A stretch of DNA of 15,556 nucleotides from CAYYGL01 sp964471235 (GCA_964471235.1 CAYYGL010000114.1:1-15556), one strand, 5' to 3'; counted from the stretch's first letter, positions 1-7,533 are shown. The notes: generated by a model from the sequence alone, not told the origin. Numbers and translations: made by a program.

Positions 1-2
1 AA

Positions 3-776
3 CTGGATAACACCATCCTGGATCAAAGCTGTGCCAAAGCCGCATTAGATATTGCCCTGATGGATTGGATTGGGAAAGCACTGAATGTTCCTTTATACAA
101 ATTGTGGGGATTAGACCCGGCACACGCCCCGGTGACTTCATTTTCCATTGGCATTGATACGCCGGAGGTCATCAAACAAAAAGTAAGAGAAGCGGCTCCC
201 TATCCCATTTTAAAAATAAAAGTGGGGAAGAAGAACGATGAGGAAATCATTGGTGCGGTGCGCAGTGTAACGGATAAACCCATTCGGGTGGATGCCAACG
301 AAGGCTGGAAATCGAAGGAAGAAGCGCTGGAAAAAATTCAGTGGCTCAAAACGCAGGGGGTGGAGTTTATTGAGCAGCCCATGCCTTCGGATATGATTGA
401 GGAGACTGCCTGGCTGCGGGAGCGGGTGGATATGCCCATCGTAGCCGATGAGGCGGTCAAATCGGCGGCGGATATCCCCAAACTTGCCCGGGCGTATGAC
501 GGAATTAACATCAAATTGATGAAATCCGGGGGCTTGCTGGAAGCCTTGCGCATGATTCAGATAGCGAAAGCGCTTAACATGAAAATTATGTTGGGATGCA
601 TGATCGAAAGCTCGGTTGGAATTTCTGCCGCTGCTCACCTTGCCCCCTATGTGGACTGGGCAGACCTGGACGGCAACCTGCTAATTAGCAATGATCCCTT
701 CAGCGGCGTAAAGGTGAACAAAGGCAGGTTTGTTTATAATGATAAACCGGGATTGGGGGTAGAAGGAGAGTTTTAG
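3..776 (+). CDS. Dipeptide epimerase (enolase superfamily, Ala-Glu epimerase-like), 5'-truncated by window edge
   Basis: The reading frame is open from base 3 and gives 257 residues; about 90-100 N-terminal residues (the capping domain) lie outside the window. What is seen is the TIM-barrel half of a mandelate racemase/muconate lactonizing-type enzyme. It has a KxK acid/base motif (LKIKVG, Lys71 and Lys73 counting from base 3), metal ligands in RVDANEGW, IEQP and VADE, the opposite-face lysine in NIKLMKSGG, and a late DxD (DLDGN). In this superfamily the DxD motif is typical of dipeptide epimerases, where it binds the dipeptide amino group. The expected reaction is epimerisation of L-Ala-D-Glu to L-Ala-L-Glu, or of related dipeptides, in the cytoplasm. 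The NlpC/P60 endopeptidase 2.3 kb downstream supports murein-peptide salvage, as in the Bacillus ykf genes. Exact dipeptide specificity cannot be read from the sequence. Confidence 0.88.
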   Translation: MDNTILDQSCAKAALDIALMDWIGKALNVPLYKLWGLDPAHAPVTSFSIGIDTPEVIKQKVREAAPYPILKIKVGKKNDEEIIGAVRSVTDKPIRVDANEGWKSKEEALEKIQWLKTQGVEFIEQPMPSDMIEETAWLRERVDMPIVADEAVKSAADIPKLARAYDGINIKLMKSGGLLEALRMIQIAKALNMKIMLGCMIESSVGISAAAHLAPYVDWADLDGNLLISNDPFSGVKVNKGRFVYNDKPGLGVEGEF

Positions 777-840
777 ACGTTGGGATAACAACCCGTATCG
801 CCGGTCGGTTACGATTGCCAAGATTCCATTGCAGTTTATG

Positions 841-873
841 AAGTTGGCAGTTGCAGTCGGCAGTTGGCAGTCC
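841..873. repeat. Short heptamer-like tandem tract
   Basis: Variants of AGTTGGC / AGTTGCAG / TCGGC follow one another with roughly seven-base periodicity. The tract is non-coding and lies downstream of the epimerase. It belongs with similar tracts in later spacers of this window. Confidence 0.5.
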
Positions 874-875
874 CT

Positions 876-927
876 CGTTCCACAACTCCTGTTGTGGAAC
901 GCAATAGCAACAGAAACTCTGTTTCTG
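876..927. repeat. Two adjacent perfect hairpins downstream of the epimerase
   Basis: The first hairpin pairs CGTTCCACAAC (876-886) with GTTGTGGAACG (891-901) across a TCCT loop: 11 bp without a mismatch. Ten bases later, CAGAAAC (911-917) pairs with GTTTCTG (921-927) across TCT. Neither is followed by a run of T, so they are not ordinary intrinsic terminators. The CGTTCC...GGAACG ends resemble a palindromic intergenic repeat type common in many environmental bacteria; that resemblance is from memory. Confidence 0.6.
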
Positions 928-1312
928 ATGGTTCAGACGGTAGCAATGGCAACGGCGTCAAAACAGAGTCTTGAGCCCTAAGGTATCATCAAACAGGAGT
1001 TCTCCGAAGGAGTGGTTTTGCCAGGGTGAAGAGATGGAAAATCATTATTGACAACACAAGTTTTGTCACTCCGGATCGTCAAAATTATGATTTTTGAAAA
1101 ATTAACCATGGCATAGAAGTTCAGGAAACCGTTTGCCAAAGGTATCCCTGCGGGAGAAACGGTTGCCGGAAGGAACATAAGCGAGGCTTCGTTCACCGGG
1201 CTACCGCGAAGCGGTTCCGTTGGAAAAGCCTCGGTGTTAATGAAAAAATGGCACGGTTATTTAATCAAACCCCATTATTTTGACAACCAACTCCGGATTC
1301 TGCAACCCTGGA
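928..1312. other. Gene-free spacer between the epimerase and the SpmAB-type gene
   Basis: No supported gene is seen. The short frames here lack conserved motifs and cross repeat-like sequence. The spacer contains a diverged copy of the 117-bp repeat core (1051-1086) and an 8-bp inverted repeat, CGAGGCTT (1182-1189) with AAGCCTCG (1226-1233). The sequence TCTGCAACCCTGG (1299-1311) recurs inverted on the other side of the next gene. The two flanking genes converge here, so terminators would be expected, but none with a clear T-run is visible. Confidence 0.5.
1051..1096. repeat. Diverged solo copy of the 117-bp repeat core
   Basis: Bases 1051-1086 match the end-to-start junction of the 117-bp units at 9016-9628 in 31 of 36 positions by eye, without gaps. 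The shared parts are a CACAAGTTTTGT-like arm, TCCGGA, and CGTCAAAATT. The match fades after about 1090, so this is one partial and degraded copy. Confidence 0.6.
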
Positions 1313-2545
1313 TTAATGAAAAAATAAATACCCAATAAAAATAGCGGCAATAATTCCTGCAAAGTCTGCGATTAACCCGGCAGTCACCGCATACCGGGTC
1401 TTTTTAATGTTCACCGAACCGAAATATACGGCGATGATGTAAAACGTCGTTTCCGTCGCGCCCCGGAAGATACTGGACAGCCTGCCTACAAAGGAGTCCG
1501 GTCCATGCACTTTCATGATTTCCAGGTTCATTCCCCTGGCAGCGCTGCCACTCAGCGGTTTCATAAAAGCAGTCGGCAATGCCTCCACAAAATCGGTATT
1601 CACCCCGAAGAGAGAAAGAAAATCCGAGATTGCCTTCACAATAAAATCCAGCGCCCCGGATGCCCGGAAAACCCCAATCGCTACTAAAATGGCTACCAGA
1701 TAGGGAATGATTTTGATTGCTATTCCGAACCCCTCTTTGGCGCCGTCAATAAATGCCTCGTAGATATTTACTTTTTTCAGAAGCGCTAATACGATAAAAC
1801 TGATGATCACGCTAAAGATAATAAAACTGCTGGCAACATTGGAAATATCTGCAATCTGCTCCCGGGGAATCAGGGAGAAATAAACGATAATGCCTGCCAT
1901 AAACAACGATATTCCTCCCAGGTAAGCCAGAATCACCTTATCGAGCAGGTTAATCTTCTGATAAATCGAAACAGCTATCAGCCCGCTCAGGGTGCTAAAA
2001 AATGTTGCTAACATGATGGGGATAAACACATCGGTGGGGTTTGCCGCACCCACTACGGAGCGATCGATTAAGATGGTGAGAGGAATAATGGACAAACCGG
2101 AAGTATTCAGCACCAGGAACATAATTTGAGCGTTGGAAGCCGTATCCTTTTGGGGATTTAACTCCTGCATTTCTTTCATGGTTTTCAATCCCAGAGGCGT
2201 GGCGGCGTTATCCAGCCCCAGCATGTTCGCGGAAAAGTTCATGATCATGGAACCGATTGCCGGGTGTTCTTTGGGAATTTCCGGAAACAAACGGGTAAAA
2301 AACGGACCGATGAGTTTACTGAAAAAGTGAATGATACCGCCTTCTTCGCCTATCTTCATAATGCCCAGCCAGAATGCCATCACCCCGGTTAAATAGAGTG
2401 ACAGTTCAAACCCGGTTTTAGACATATCAAATGTGGCCTGAAGCATTTTCGGAAATACCTCGAAATCCCCGAAAAAGATGAGCTTTGTCAATCCGACAAC
2501 AAACGCCACCAGAAAGAATGCAATCCAGATGTAATTTAAGACCAT
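1313..2545 (-). CDS. Fused SpmA-SpmB-like nucleoside-recognition (Gate) domain membrane protein
   Basis: This is a 410-residue hydrophobic polytopic protein. Residues 1-200 read as a SpmA-type Gate domain, with NFSANMLGLDNAATPLGL at about 103-120 and a hydrophobic stretch around LNTSGLSIIPLTI. Residues 235-410 read as a SpmB-type domain, with PTAFMKPLSGSAARG at about 324-338 and FRGATETTFYIIAVYFG at about 360-376. In Bacillus, SpmA and SpmB are separate spore-core dehydration proteins; fused versions of about 400 residues occur in non-sporulating Gram-negative bacteria, where the role is undefined (transport of a small molecule is a guess). The ATG at 2545 is the only good start, preceded by a modest AGGT at suitable spacing. 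It is transcribed against both neighbours and is probably monocistronic. No sporulation gene is seen nearby. Confidence 0.88.
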   Translation of the reverse strand: MVLNYIWIAFFLVAFVVGLTKLIFFGDFEVFPKMLQATFDMSKTGFELSLYLTGVMAFWLGIMKIGEEGGIIHFFSKLIGPFFTRLFPEIPKEHPAIGSMIMNFSANMLGLDNAATPLGLKTMKEMQELNPQKDTASNAQIMFLVLNTSGLSIIPLTILIDRSVVGAANPTDVFIPIMLATFFSTLSGLIAVSIYQKINLLDKVILAYLGGISLFMAGIIVYFSLIPREQIADISNVASSFIIFSVIISFIVLALLKKVNIYEAFIDGAKEGFGIAIKIIPYLVAILVAIGVFRASGALDFIVKAISDFLSLFGVNTDFVEALPTAFMKPLSGSAARGMNLEIMKVHGPDSFVGRLSSIFRGATETTFYIIAVYFGSVNIKKTRYAVTAGLIADFAGIIAAIFIGYLFFH

Positions 2546-2623
2546 GATGTTACCTGTGACTTATGGGTTAGTTCAAATAACTCTGCTTATTTTAGCACCA
2601 CCGGAGTTAGCGCAAGCAGATGG

Positions 2624-2685
2624 AGGTGTTCGGCAACCAGGGTTGCAGACCGCTAAGCTGTAAAGTACCTACAGTCTGAACACCT
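2624..2685. repeat. Imperfect branched inverted repeat
   Basis: AGGTGTT (2624-2630) pairs with AACACCT (2679-2685), and CAGAC (2646-2650) pairs with GTCTG (2674-2678). The left side carries an extra small hairpin, CAAC...GTTG, so the folded form would be a branched cruciform. Its segment CCAGGGTTGCAGA (2637-2649) is the exact reverse complement of 1299-1311 beyond the other end of the spmAB-like gene. Confidence 0.45.
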
Positions 2686-2698
2686 ACAACCTTTTTCG

Positions 2699-2735
2699 CT
2701 CTCTGTGGTCTCGGTGCCACTGCGGTAAATTCTAC
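2699..2735. repeat. Heptamer-like degenerate tract
   Basis: Units such as CTCTGTG, GTCTCGG and GCGGTAA follow at seven-base steps. It is a weaker version of the seven-base tracts seen at 5235, 11468 and 12673. It is non-coding. Confidence 0.35.
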
Positions 2736-2790
2736 GATAAACATATCAATGACGAATACTGTACCAATTATCTGACAAAGCCTTAAGATA

Positions 2791-2808
2791 ATAACAAATT
2801 TTTGTTAT
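2791..2808. promoter_or_regulatory. A/T-rich perfect palindrome, possible operator
   Basis: ATAACAAA (2791-2798) and TTTGTTAT (2801-2808) form a perfect 18-base dyad in the A+T-rich half of the divergent spacer. It lies 317 bp upstream of the NlpC/P60 start and 246 bp upstream of the spmAB-like start. It could be a dimeric-regulator site or a weak hairpin; the sequence cannot decide. Confidence 0.3.
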
Positions 2809-3107
2809 AAAACAATAAGGGACAAAAAATAGTAATTTTGAAGCTTGTTTATTCAACATGATATTGTTTATTTTGAACATTTTAAAGAATATATGATGGT
2901 GTATGGAACAAAGATGGTCTTCTCTTAAGGGTAGCCGGAATATTTAACTGCAATTTGCCCTGCCCCGGCGAGGTAAAGTTCGCCAAGTAGTTAAAACGTC
3001 GCGTTCGTTGCTCCGAAGGCTCCTTAGCGCATCCTTCTCCATACGGAGAGCTACACTTGCGACCTCTGCGGTTTATTCCAAGGGCTTTACAGCAAAAAAT
3101 GCCCGGG

Positions 3108-3115
3108 AAGGAGGG
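3108..3115 (+). promoter_or_regulatory. Ribosome binding site that fixes the NlpC/P60 start
   Basis: AAGGAGGG lies nine bases before the ATG at 3125. No comparable site precedes the further upstream in-frame start at 3008, so 3125 is chosen. Confidence 0.75.
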
Positions 3116-3124
3116 ACTACCAAA

Positions 3125-4003
3125 ATGGAGGTTGAACAGCAAATGAAAAATGGCTGGATGAATCCGAAGAGTTCAACTTATGGTATTGTCAATATCAGTG
3201 TGGCTAACATGCGTGCCCAGCCGATTTTTCAATCGGAATTGGTGAACCAGGTTGTTCTTGGCACAATCCTTCCAATTTATGAAGCGCAAAATGATTTTTA
3301 CTATGTGCAAAGCCCGGATGGCTACTGGGGATGGGTAAATCACCATAGTGTGGCGAAATGCGATGCCACTTATGCCAGAGAATGGAAAGAAGCCTCTTAT
3401 GTGATGGTTATCGGAAATTATGGCATTGTCAGAAAGGGGGTATATCACAACACGGAAGTATTAACCGATTTGGTGACCGGGGCAATTTTGAACAAATTGG
3501 ATGAGGAATCCAATTTTGTAAAGGTACGGTTGCCAGACCGAAAAACCGGGTATGTTGAAAAAAGCCTGGTTATCCATAAAACCGAGCAACAAAAGATGAT
3601 ACCCACAAGGACAAATATTATTAAAATGTCTAAAAAATTTTTAGGGATTCCCTATCTCTGGGGAGGGAACTCTTCCCGGGGGTTTGACTGCTCGGGATTC
3701 GTTCAAACCGTGTTTCGTTTAATGAACGTTAAACTCCCCCGGGATGCCAGGCAAATGGCAGAAGTGGGCATGGAGGTGCCTTTGACGCACAATTTGGAGA
3801 ATCTGCGGATTGGCGATTTACTGTTTTTTGGCAAAACACTGCAGCGAATTACCCATGTAGCGCTTTACCTGGGAAATCACCTGTTTATCCATGCCGAAGG
3901 AAAGGTAAGGATAAACAGTCTGGCTCCGGAAAGTAAAATATACAATGAGCACCGTCGGGAAACATTATTAAAAGCACAAAGGATTGTCAACCTGGAAACC
4001 TGA
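3125..4003 (+). CDS. NlpC/P60 cysteine endopeptidase with two SH3b domains (YkfC-like)
   Basis: The product is 292 residues from the start set by the strong ribosome site. Two bacterial SH3 segments (about 20-80 and 90-150) precede an NlpC/P60 domain (about 160-285). The catalytic Cys189 is in FDCSGFVQ, His244 is in THVALYLG, and His256 in FIHAEG is the likely third residue. The layout matches gamma-D-glutamyl-L-diamino acid endopeptidases of the YkfC type, which cleave L-Ala-gamma-D-Glu-(diamino acid) peptides with a free N-terminal alanine; there the SH3b domain helps close the substrate pocket. No signal peptide or membrane segment is visible, which favours a cytoplasmic salvage role over wall remodelling. 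With the upstream dipeptide epimerase it would form a two-step route: release of L-Ala-D-Glu, then epimerisation. A secreted lysin role is less likely. Confidence 0.87.
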   Translation: MEVEQQMKNGWMNPKSSTYGIVNISVANMRAQPIFQSELVNQVVLGTILPIYEAQNDFYYVQSPDGYWGWVNHHSVAKCDATYAREWKEASYVMVIGNYGIVRKGVYHNTEVLTDLVTGAILNKLDEESNFVKVRLPDRKTGYVEKSLVIHKTEQQKMIPTRTNIIKMSKKFLGIPYLWGGNSSRGFDCSGFVQTVFRLMNVKLPRDARQMAEVGMEVPLTHNLENLRIGDLLFFGKTLQRITHVALYLGNHLFIHAEGKVRINSLAPESKIYNEHRRETLLKAQRIVNLET

Positions 4004-4258
4004 TACTTGGAAAAGAACCGGAGAATTCCTTACCCGATGGCAACTACCGAAAAGGCTCCCGTAGAAGGAAGCACTTCCCCCATTTCCAAACCTCGGGCTT
4101 AAGTTTATCGCTTCTTCAGGAAACTTCCTTCCAGACGAGGATTGGGATATTGGATAAGCATTTTTACAAAGCCGGCGAGCAAAGTTCCATTTCATACCCG
4201 GATATGTTTTGCAACTTTTAAGGAACTTCTGTATATTTCTCCAAACAGAGAGGTGCAC

Positions 4259-5242
4259 ATGAGAATGCTGATATATATGATTGCGTTGTTAATCCCCATG
4301 TTTACCGGAGCCCAGACGCCATTAACGGACCCACTGGCGCATACGTTCTCAATTGTTGCGGTGGATTCTGCCACCGGGGAAATCGGGGCGGCGGTACAGT
4401 CGCACTGGTTTTCAGTGGGCAGTATCGTCATCTGGGCGGAAGCCGGGGTGGGTGCGGTTGCCACCCAATCGTTTGTTAATGTCTCCTTTGGTCCGCGTGG
4501 GGTGGAATTGCTGAAGACCGGCAAGACTCCTCAGCAAGCCATCAACCTGCTCATCGCAGAAGATAAAGGCAGGGATGTCCGGCAGTTGGCAATTATTGAT
4601 GCCCGGGGAAATTCCGCTGCTTACACTGGCAAAAAGTGTATCCCGGAAGCCGGGCACCTGACCGGAAAGTATTATTCGGTGCAGGCAAACCTGATGCTGA
4701 AAAATACGGTTTGGGGAGCAATGGAGCGTGCTTTCAAACAAACCAGGGCGCCTTTAGCGGAACGGCTGGTGGCGGCATTGGAAGCAGCCCAGGCAGAGGG
4801 GGGCGATATCCGGGGTCAGCAGTCCGCTGCGCTGCTGGTGGTGCGCGGCAAACCCACCGGAAACATCTGGGAAGACCGGCTGATTGACCTGCGGGTGGAA
4901 GACCATCCCGAACCGGTTAAGGAAATCAAACGGCTGCTAAAAGTCTTTCGGGCTTATGAACACATGAATGCCGGGGATGCGGCATTGGAGAAAGAAGATG
5001 TAAACGGCGCAGTGCGGGAATATGGCGCCGCGGAAGCAATGTTTCCTGACAACCTGGAGATGAAGTACTGGCATGCGGTAACCTTGGCAAGCAAGGGCCG
5101 GCTGGCGGAGGCTTTGCCGCTCTTTAAAATCGTGTTTTCCAAAGACCCAAACTGGAAGACACTGACACCCCGCCTGGTGCCAATCGATTTACTGACGGTG
5201 ACGCCGGAACAACTGGAACAGATTATGAAGGCTGATCAGTAA
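4259..5242 (+). CDS. Secreted DUF1028 protein with C-terminal TPR-like segment
   Basis: The product is 327 residues. The start at 4259 is chosen because it opens a signal peptide (hydrophobic residues 3-16, cleavage probably after TGA at about 18) and follows AGAGAGG at 4247-4253; the ATG at 4265 is equally possible on spacing. The frame is open back to 4142, but that extension is basic and unlike a leader. Residues 28-215 are a DUF1028 domain, with the family hallmarks FSIVAVDSATGEIGAAVQS, AEAGVGAVATQSFVN and EGGDIRGQQSAALLVV. Family members have an Ntn-hydrolase-like fold of uncertain chemistry. Residues about 230-300 read as paired helices with TPR spacing (EREYGAAEAMFP-like), replacing the peptidoglycan-binding tail of some relatives. 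A periplasmic amide hydrolase is a guess. The stop codon falls inside a heptamer repeat tract. Confidence 0.85.
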   Translation: MRMLIYMIALLIPMFTGAQTPLTDPLAHTFSIVAVDSATGEIGAAVQSHWFSVGSIVIWAEAGVGAVATQSFVNVSFGPRGVELLKTGKTPQQAINLLIAEDKGRDVRQLAIIDARGNSAAYTGKKCIPEAGHLTGKYYSVQANLMLKNTVWGAMERAFKQTRAPLAERLVAALEAAQAEGGDIRGQQSAALLVVRGKPTGNIWEDRLIDLRVEDHPEPVKEIKRLLKVFRAYEHMNAGDAALEKEDVNGAVREYGAAEAMFPDNLEMKYWHAVTLASKGRLAEALPLFKIVFSKDPNWKTLTPRLVPIDLLTVTPEQLEQIMKADQ

Positions 5243-5284
5243 TCAGTAAGGCAGTAATCAGTGGGTCAGTCACCAACCGTGGCA
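5235..5284. repeat. Heptamer tract overlapping the stop codon of the DUF1028 gene
   Basis: ATCAGTA occurs twice in tandem (5235-5248), then AGGCAGTA, ATCAGTG, GGTCAGT and weaker units at seven-base steps. The TAA stop (5240-5242) lies within the first two units, so the tract forms the very end of the gene. Confidence 0.6.
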
Positions 5285-5325
5285 GTTGGTTTTGATAGAT
5301 AGATACATTAGAAATGGTGAAACTC

Positions 5326-5374
5326 ATTCGTTACTCGTTACTGGTTATTCAAATAGCCCGATAGCCAAATATCC
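5326..5374. repeat. Heptamer tract upstream of the aldehyde dehydrogenase
   Basis: ATTCGTT, ACTCGTT and ACTGGTT (5326-5346) are followed by TAGCCCG and ATAGCCA at the same seven-base step, ending 11 bases before the next start codon. No strong Shine-Dalgarno follows it. Confidence 0.55.
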
Positions 5375-5385
5375 GAGAATGAACA

Positions 5386-6828
5386 ATGTACCACATACAA
5401 AATTATATAAACGGTGAACTGGTAAATCCAATTAGTGGGCAGTTCATCGATAATTACAATCCAGCCACCGGGGAGGTTTATTCCTTAATCCCGGATTCCG
5501 ATGAGCGGGATGTGCAGGCAGCGGTGGAAGCTGCCCGTGATGCTTTCCCTCAATGGTCGGTAACGCCGGCTTCGGAACGCTCCCGGATATTGCTACGTAT
5601 TTCGGAACTGATCACAACACAGTTGGAAGAACTCGCTTTAGCGGAAAGCACCGACAACGGGAAACCGCTCTGGCTGGCGAAGCAGGTGGATATTCCCCGG
5701 GCTGCCAGTAATTTCCGTTTTTTTGCCACCGCCATCCTCCACTTTTTCAGCGAATCCCACGCCATGGAAGACCGGGCAATCAACTACACCCTGCGCAATC
5801 CCATCGGAATAGCCGGCTGCATCAGTCCCTGGAATTTGCCGCTCTATTTGTTCACCTGGAAAATTGCCCCGGCACTATCTGCCGGTAATACGGTTGTGGC
5901 GAAGCCGTCGGAAATAACCCCCATGACTGCCTGCCGACTCTCGCAAATCTGCATCGACGCGGGGTTACCGCCCGGCGTGTTAAACATTGTTCACGGATAT
6001 GGCAATAAAGTGGGCACTGCCATCACCGCCCACCCGGAAATTCCCTGCCTTTCCTTCACCGGCGGCACCAAAACCGGTGCGGAGATTGCTCGCCGGGCTG
6101 CTCCCATGTTCAAAAAAATTTCCCTGGAATTGGGGGGCAAAAATCCCAACATCATTTTCGCTGATTGCCGTTACAATGAGATGCTGGAAACCACCCTGCG
6201 CTCATCCTTTTCCAACCAGGGGCAAATCTGCTTGTGCGGCTCTCGTATTTACGTAGAACGCTCGCTGTATGATCGGTTCAAATCGGATTTTGTAGCGCAT
6301 ACCCGGCAACTAAAGGTCGGAGACCCCCTCAAGGAGCACAACAACCTGGGAGCGGTTGTATCGGAAGCTCACCAACAGAAAATACTTTCCTACATCCGGC
6401 TGGCAGAGGAGGAAGGAGGAACTATCCTGTGCGGCGGGAAACCGGTTACCGTAGCGGGACGCTGCCAGAACGGTTGGTTTGTGCAGCCTACCGTTATCGA
6501 AGGATTGGACCATACCTGCCGCACCAACCAGGAGGAAATTTTTGGCCCGGTCGTCACCCTCACCCCTTTTGACAGCGAAGAAGAAGTGCTGGAATATGCC
6601 AACAGTACCCCCTACGGACTGGCTGGCATCCTCTGGACAGAGAATTTGACCCGGGCGCATCGGATTGCCAATCAATTAAAAGCCGGGATTATCTGGATTA
6701 ACTGCTGGATGTTACGGGATTTACGAACCCCGTTCGGTGGGATGAAAAGCTCCGGCGTGGGCAGGGAAGGCGGTTTTGAAGCCCTGCGCTTTTTTACCGA
6801 ACCGAAAAATGTCTGTGTGAAATTATAA
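5386..6828 (+). CDS. nbaE: 2-aminomuconate 6-semialdehyde dehydrogenase (ALDH8A1/NbaE-type)
   Basis: This 480-residue protein is a complete NAD-dependent aldehyde dehydrogenase. Asn150 in SPWNLPL is the oxyanion-hole residue, Glu248 in LELGGKNP the general base and Cys282 in GQICLCGSR the nucleophile; the 34-residue Glu-Cys spacing is normal. The blocks PRAASNFRFFA, ISPWNLPLYLFTWKIAPAL, FSNQGQICLCGSR and NCWMLRDLRTPFGGMKSSG closely resemble vertebrate ALDH8A1 and bacterial AMSDH. Arg111 and Arg444 are the probable equivalents of the two substrate-carboxylate arginines of AMSDH; no alignment was run. It would oxidise 2-aminomuconate 6-semialdehyde to 2-aminomuconate. The deaminase follows 166 bp later and the two preceding pathway enzymes are 1.6-2.8 kb downstream. 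2-hydroxymuconic semialdehyde dehydrogenase is the main alternative, but the neighbours argue for the amino substrate. Confidence 0.88.
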   Translation: MYHIQNYINGELVNPISGQFIDNYNPATGEVYSLIPDSDERDVQAAVEAARDAFPQWSVTPASERSRILLRISELITTQLEELALAESTDNGKPLWLAKQVDIPRAASNFRFFATAILHFFSESHAMEDRAINYTLRNPIGIAGCISPWNLPLYLFTWKIAPALSAGNTVVAKPSEITPMTACRLSQICIDAGLPPGVLNIVHGYGNKVGTAITAHPEIPCLSFTGGTKTGAEIARRAAPMFKKISLELGGKNPNIIFADCRYNEMLETTLRSSFSNQGQICLCGSRIYVERSLYDRFKSDFVAHTRQLKVGDPLKEHNNLGAVVSEAHQQKILSYIRLAEEEGGTILCGGKPVTVAGRCQNGWFVQPTVIEGLDHTCRTNQEEIFGPVVTLTPFDSEEEVLEYANSTPYGLAGILWTENLTRAHRIANQLKAGIIWINCWMLRDLRTPFGGMKSSGVGREGGFEALRFFTEPKNVCVKL

Positions 6829-6927
6829 AGAGGGCTCATCGGTTCAGCGTTCCCTGTTAAGGGTTAGGGGGTGAGGTATTCAGGTTCGAAGTTCATCCTT
6901 CGGAAAGTACAAATGGTCGATTCGATT

Positions 6928-6955
6928 ATTACGCTTCACGTTATCCCGTTTCACA
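6928..6955. repeat. Heptamer-like tract upstream of the deaminase
   Basis: ATTACGC, TTCACGT, TATCCCG and TTTCACA follow at seven-base steps. The tract ends 39 bases before the deaminase start. Confidence 0.4.
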
Positions 6956-6994
6956 AATGTGAATTATCATATCATATAAAATCAGTTGATTCCC

Positions 6995-7414
6995 ATGCGC
7001 CATCAAAAATATAAATCATTTCGTGCCCCGGAGCCGGTGGGTCCTTATCCCCATGCCCGGCAGGTGGGAAGCTTACTCTTCCTCTCCGGGATGGGTCCCC
7101 GAAAACGGGGCGCTAAAGCGATTCCGGGGGTGGAATTGGATGACGCCGGCAATGTCATTTCCTATGACTTTGAAGCCCAGTGTCATGCGGTGTTCGAAAA
7201 TGTTCGCTTTGTGTTAGAAGATGCCGGTTCCTCCTGGGAGAACATTGTGGATATCACTGTGTTTTTGACCAATATGAAAGATGACTTTGCGGTATTTAAT
7301 CAAATCTATGCAGATTACTTTAAGGAAAATCAACCCGCCCGCACCACTGTCGAAGTCAGTAGCCTGCCCACCCCAATTGCGATAGAAGTCAAGGTGATTG
7401 CCATCCTCGAATAG
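6995..7414 (+). CDS. nbaF: 2-aminomuconate deaminase (RidA/YjgF family)
   Basis: The product is 139 residues from the ATG at 6995; a TTG nine bases upstream is in frame but less likely. No Shine-Dalgarno is visible before either. The sequence shows the RidA fold signatures: GPYPHARQVGSLLFLSG at about 16-32, the central VDITVFLTNMKDDFAVFN, and PARTTVEVSSLPTPIAIEV at about 114-132. Arg116 is in the position of the conserved substrate-carboxylate arginine of RidA. The form with PRKRGAKAIPGVELD after the first strand is that of 2-aminomuconate deaminases rather than housekeeping RidA. It would hydrolyse 2-aminomuconate to 4-oxalocrotonate and ammonia, directly after the dehydrogenase encoded upstream. 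A general imine deaminase is the fallback reading. Confidence 0.87.
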   Translation: MRHQKYKSFRAPEPVGPYPHARQVGSLLFLSGMGPRKRGAKAIPGVELDDAGNVISYDFEAQCHAVFENVRFVLEDAGSSWENIVDITVFLTNMKDDFAVFNQIYADYFKENQPARTTVEVSSLPTPIAIEVKVIAILE

Positions 7415-7505
7415 CTCACCCTACCTGCACTCAGCCCCAATAAATGTAAATACTTATCTATTAAAATAAAAACCCGATAGTGTAACAAATAACAGGGATG
7501 TGTAT

Positions 7506-7533
7506 GCAACGAGCAACATTGAATAGTCGTTGC
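7506..7533. repeat. Short inverted repeat in the leader of the PAS gene
   Basis: GCAACGA (7506-7512) pairs with TCGTTGC (7527-7533) around a 14-base loop, ending 22 bases before the start codon. It could be an mRNA stem or a regulator site, but a 7-bp dyad is weak evidence. Confidence 0.25.

Larger units (their letters stand above)
2546..3107. other. Divergent intergenic region between spmAB-like and NlpC/P60 genes
   Basis: These 560 bases must hold the promoters of two divergent genes. The half next to the NlpC/P60 gene is A+T rich (about 2760-2890) and is the likelier promoter area, but no convincing -35/-10 pair stands out. The stretch 2900-3100 is G/C richer and repeat-like. It is open in the NlpC/P60 frame, but I see no conserved protein motif in it. 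A - strand frame at 2882-3142 also shows nothing recognisable. Confidence 0.45.

Noticed and set aside
3008..3124. N-terminal extension of the NlpC/P60 protein
   Set aside because: The strong ribosome site at 3108-3115 points to 3125. The upstream 39 codons are repeat-like DNA with no leader character or family similarity.
2882..3142. 86-residue - strand frame in the divergent spacer
   Set aside because: It has no recognisable motif and low-complexity content, and it overlaps the ribosome site and start of the NlpC/P60 gene.
4142..4258. N-terminal extension of the DUF1028 protein
   Set aside because: It would bury the clear signal peptide that begins at 4259, and it has no better ribosome site.
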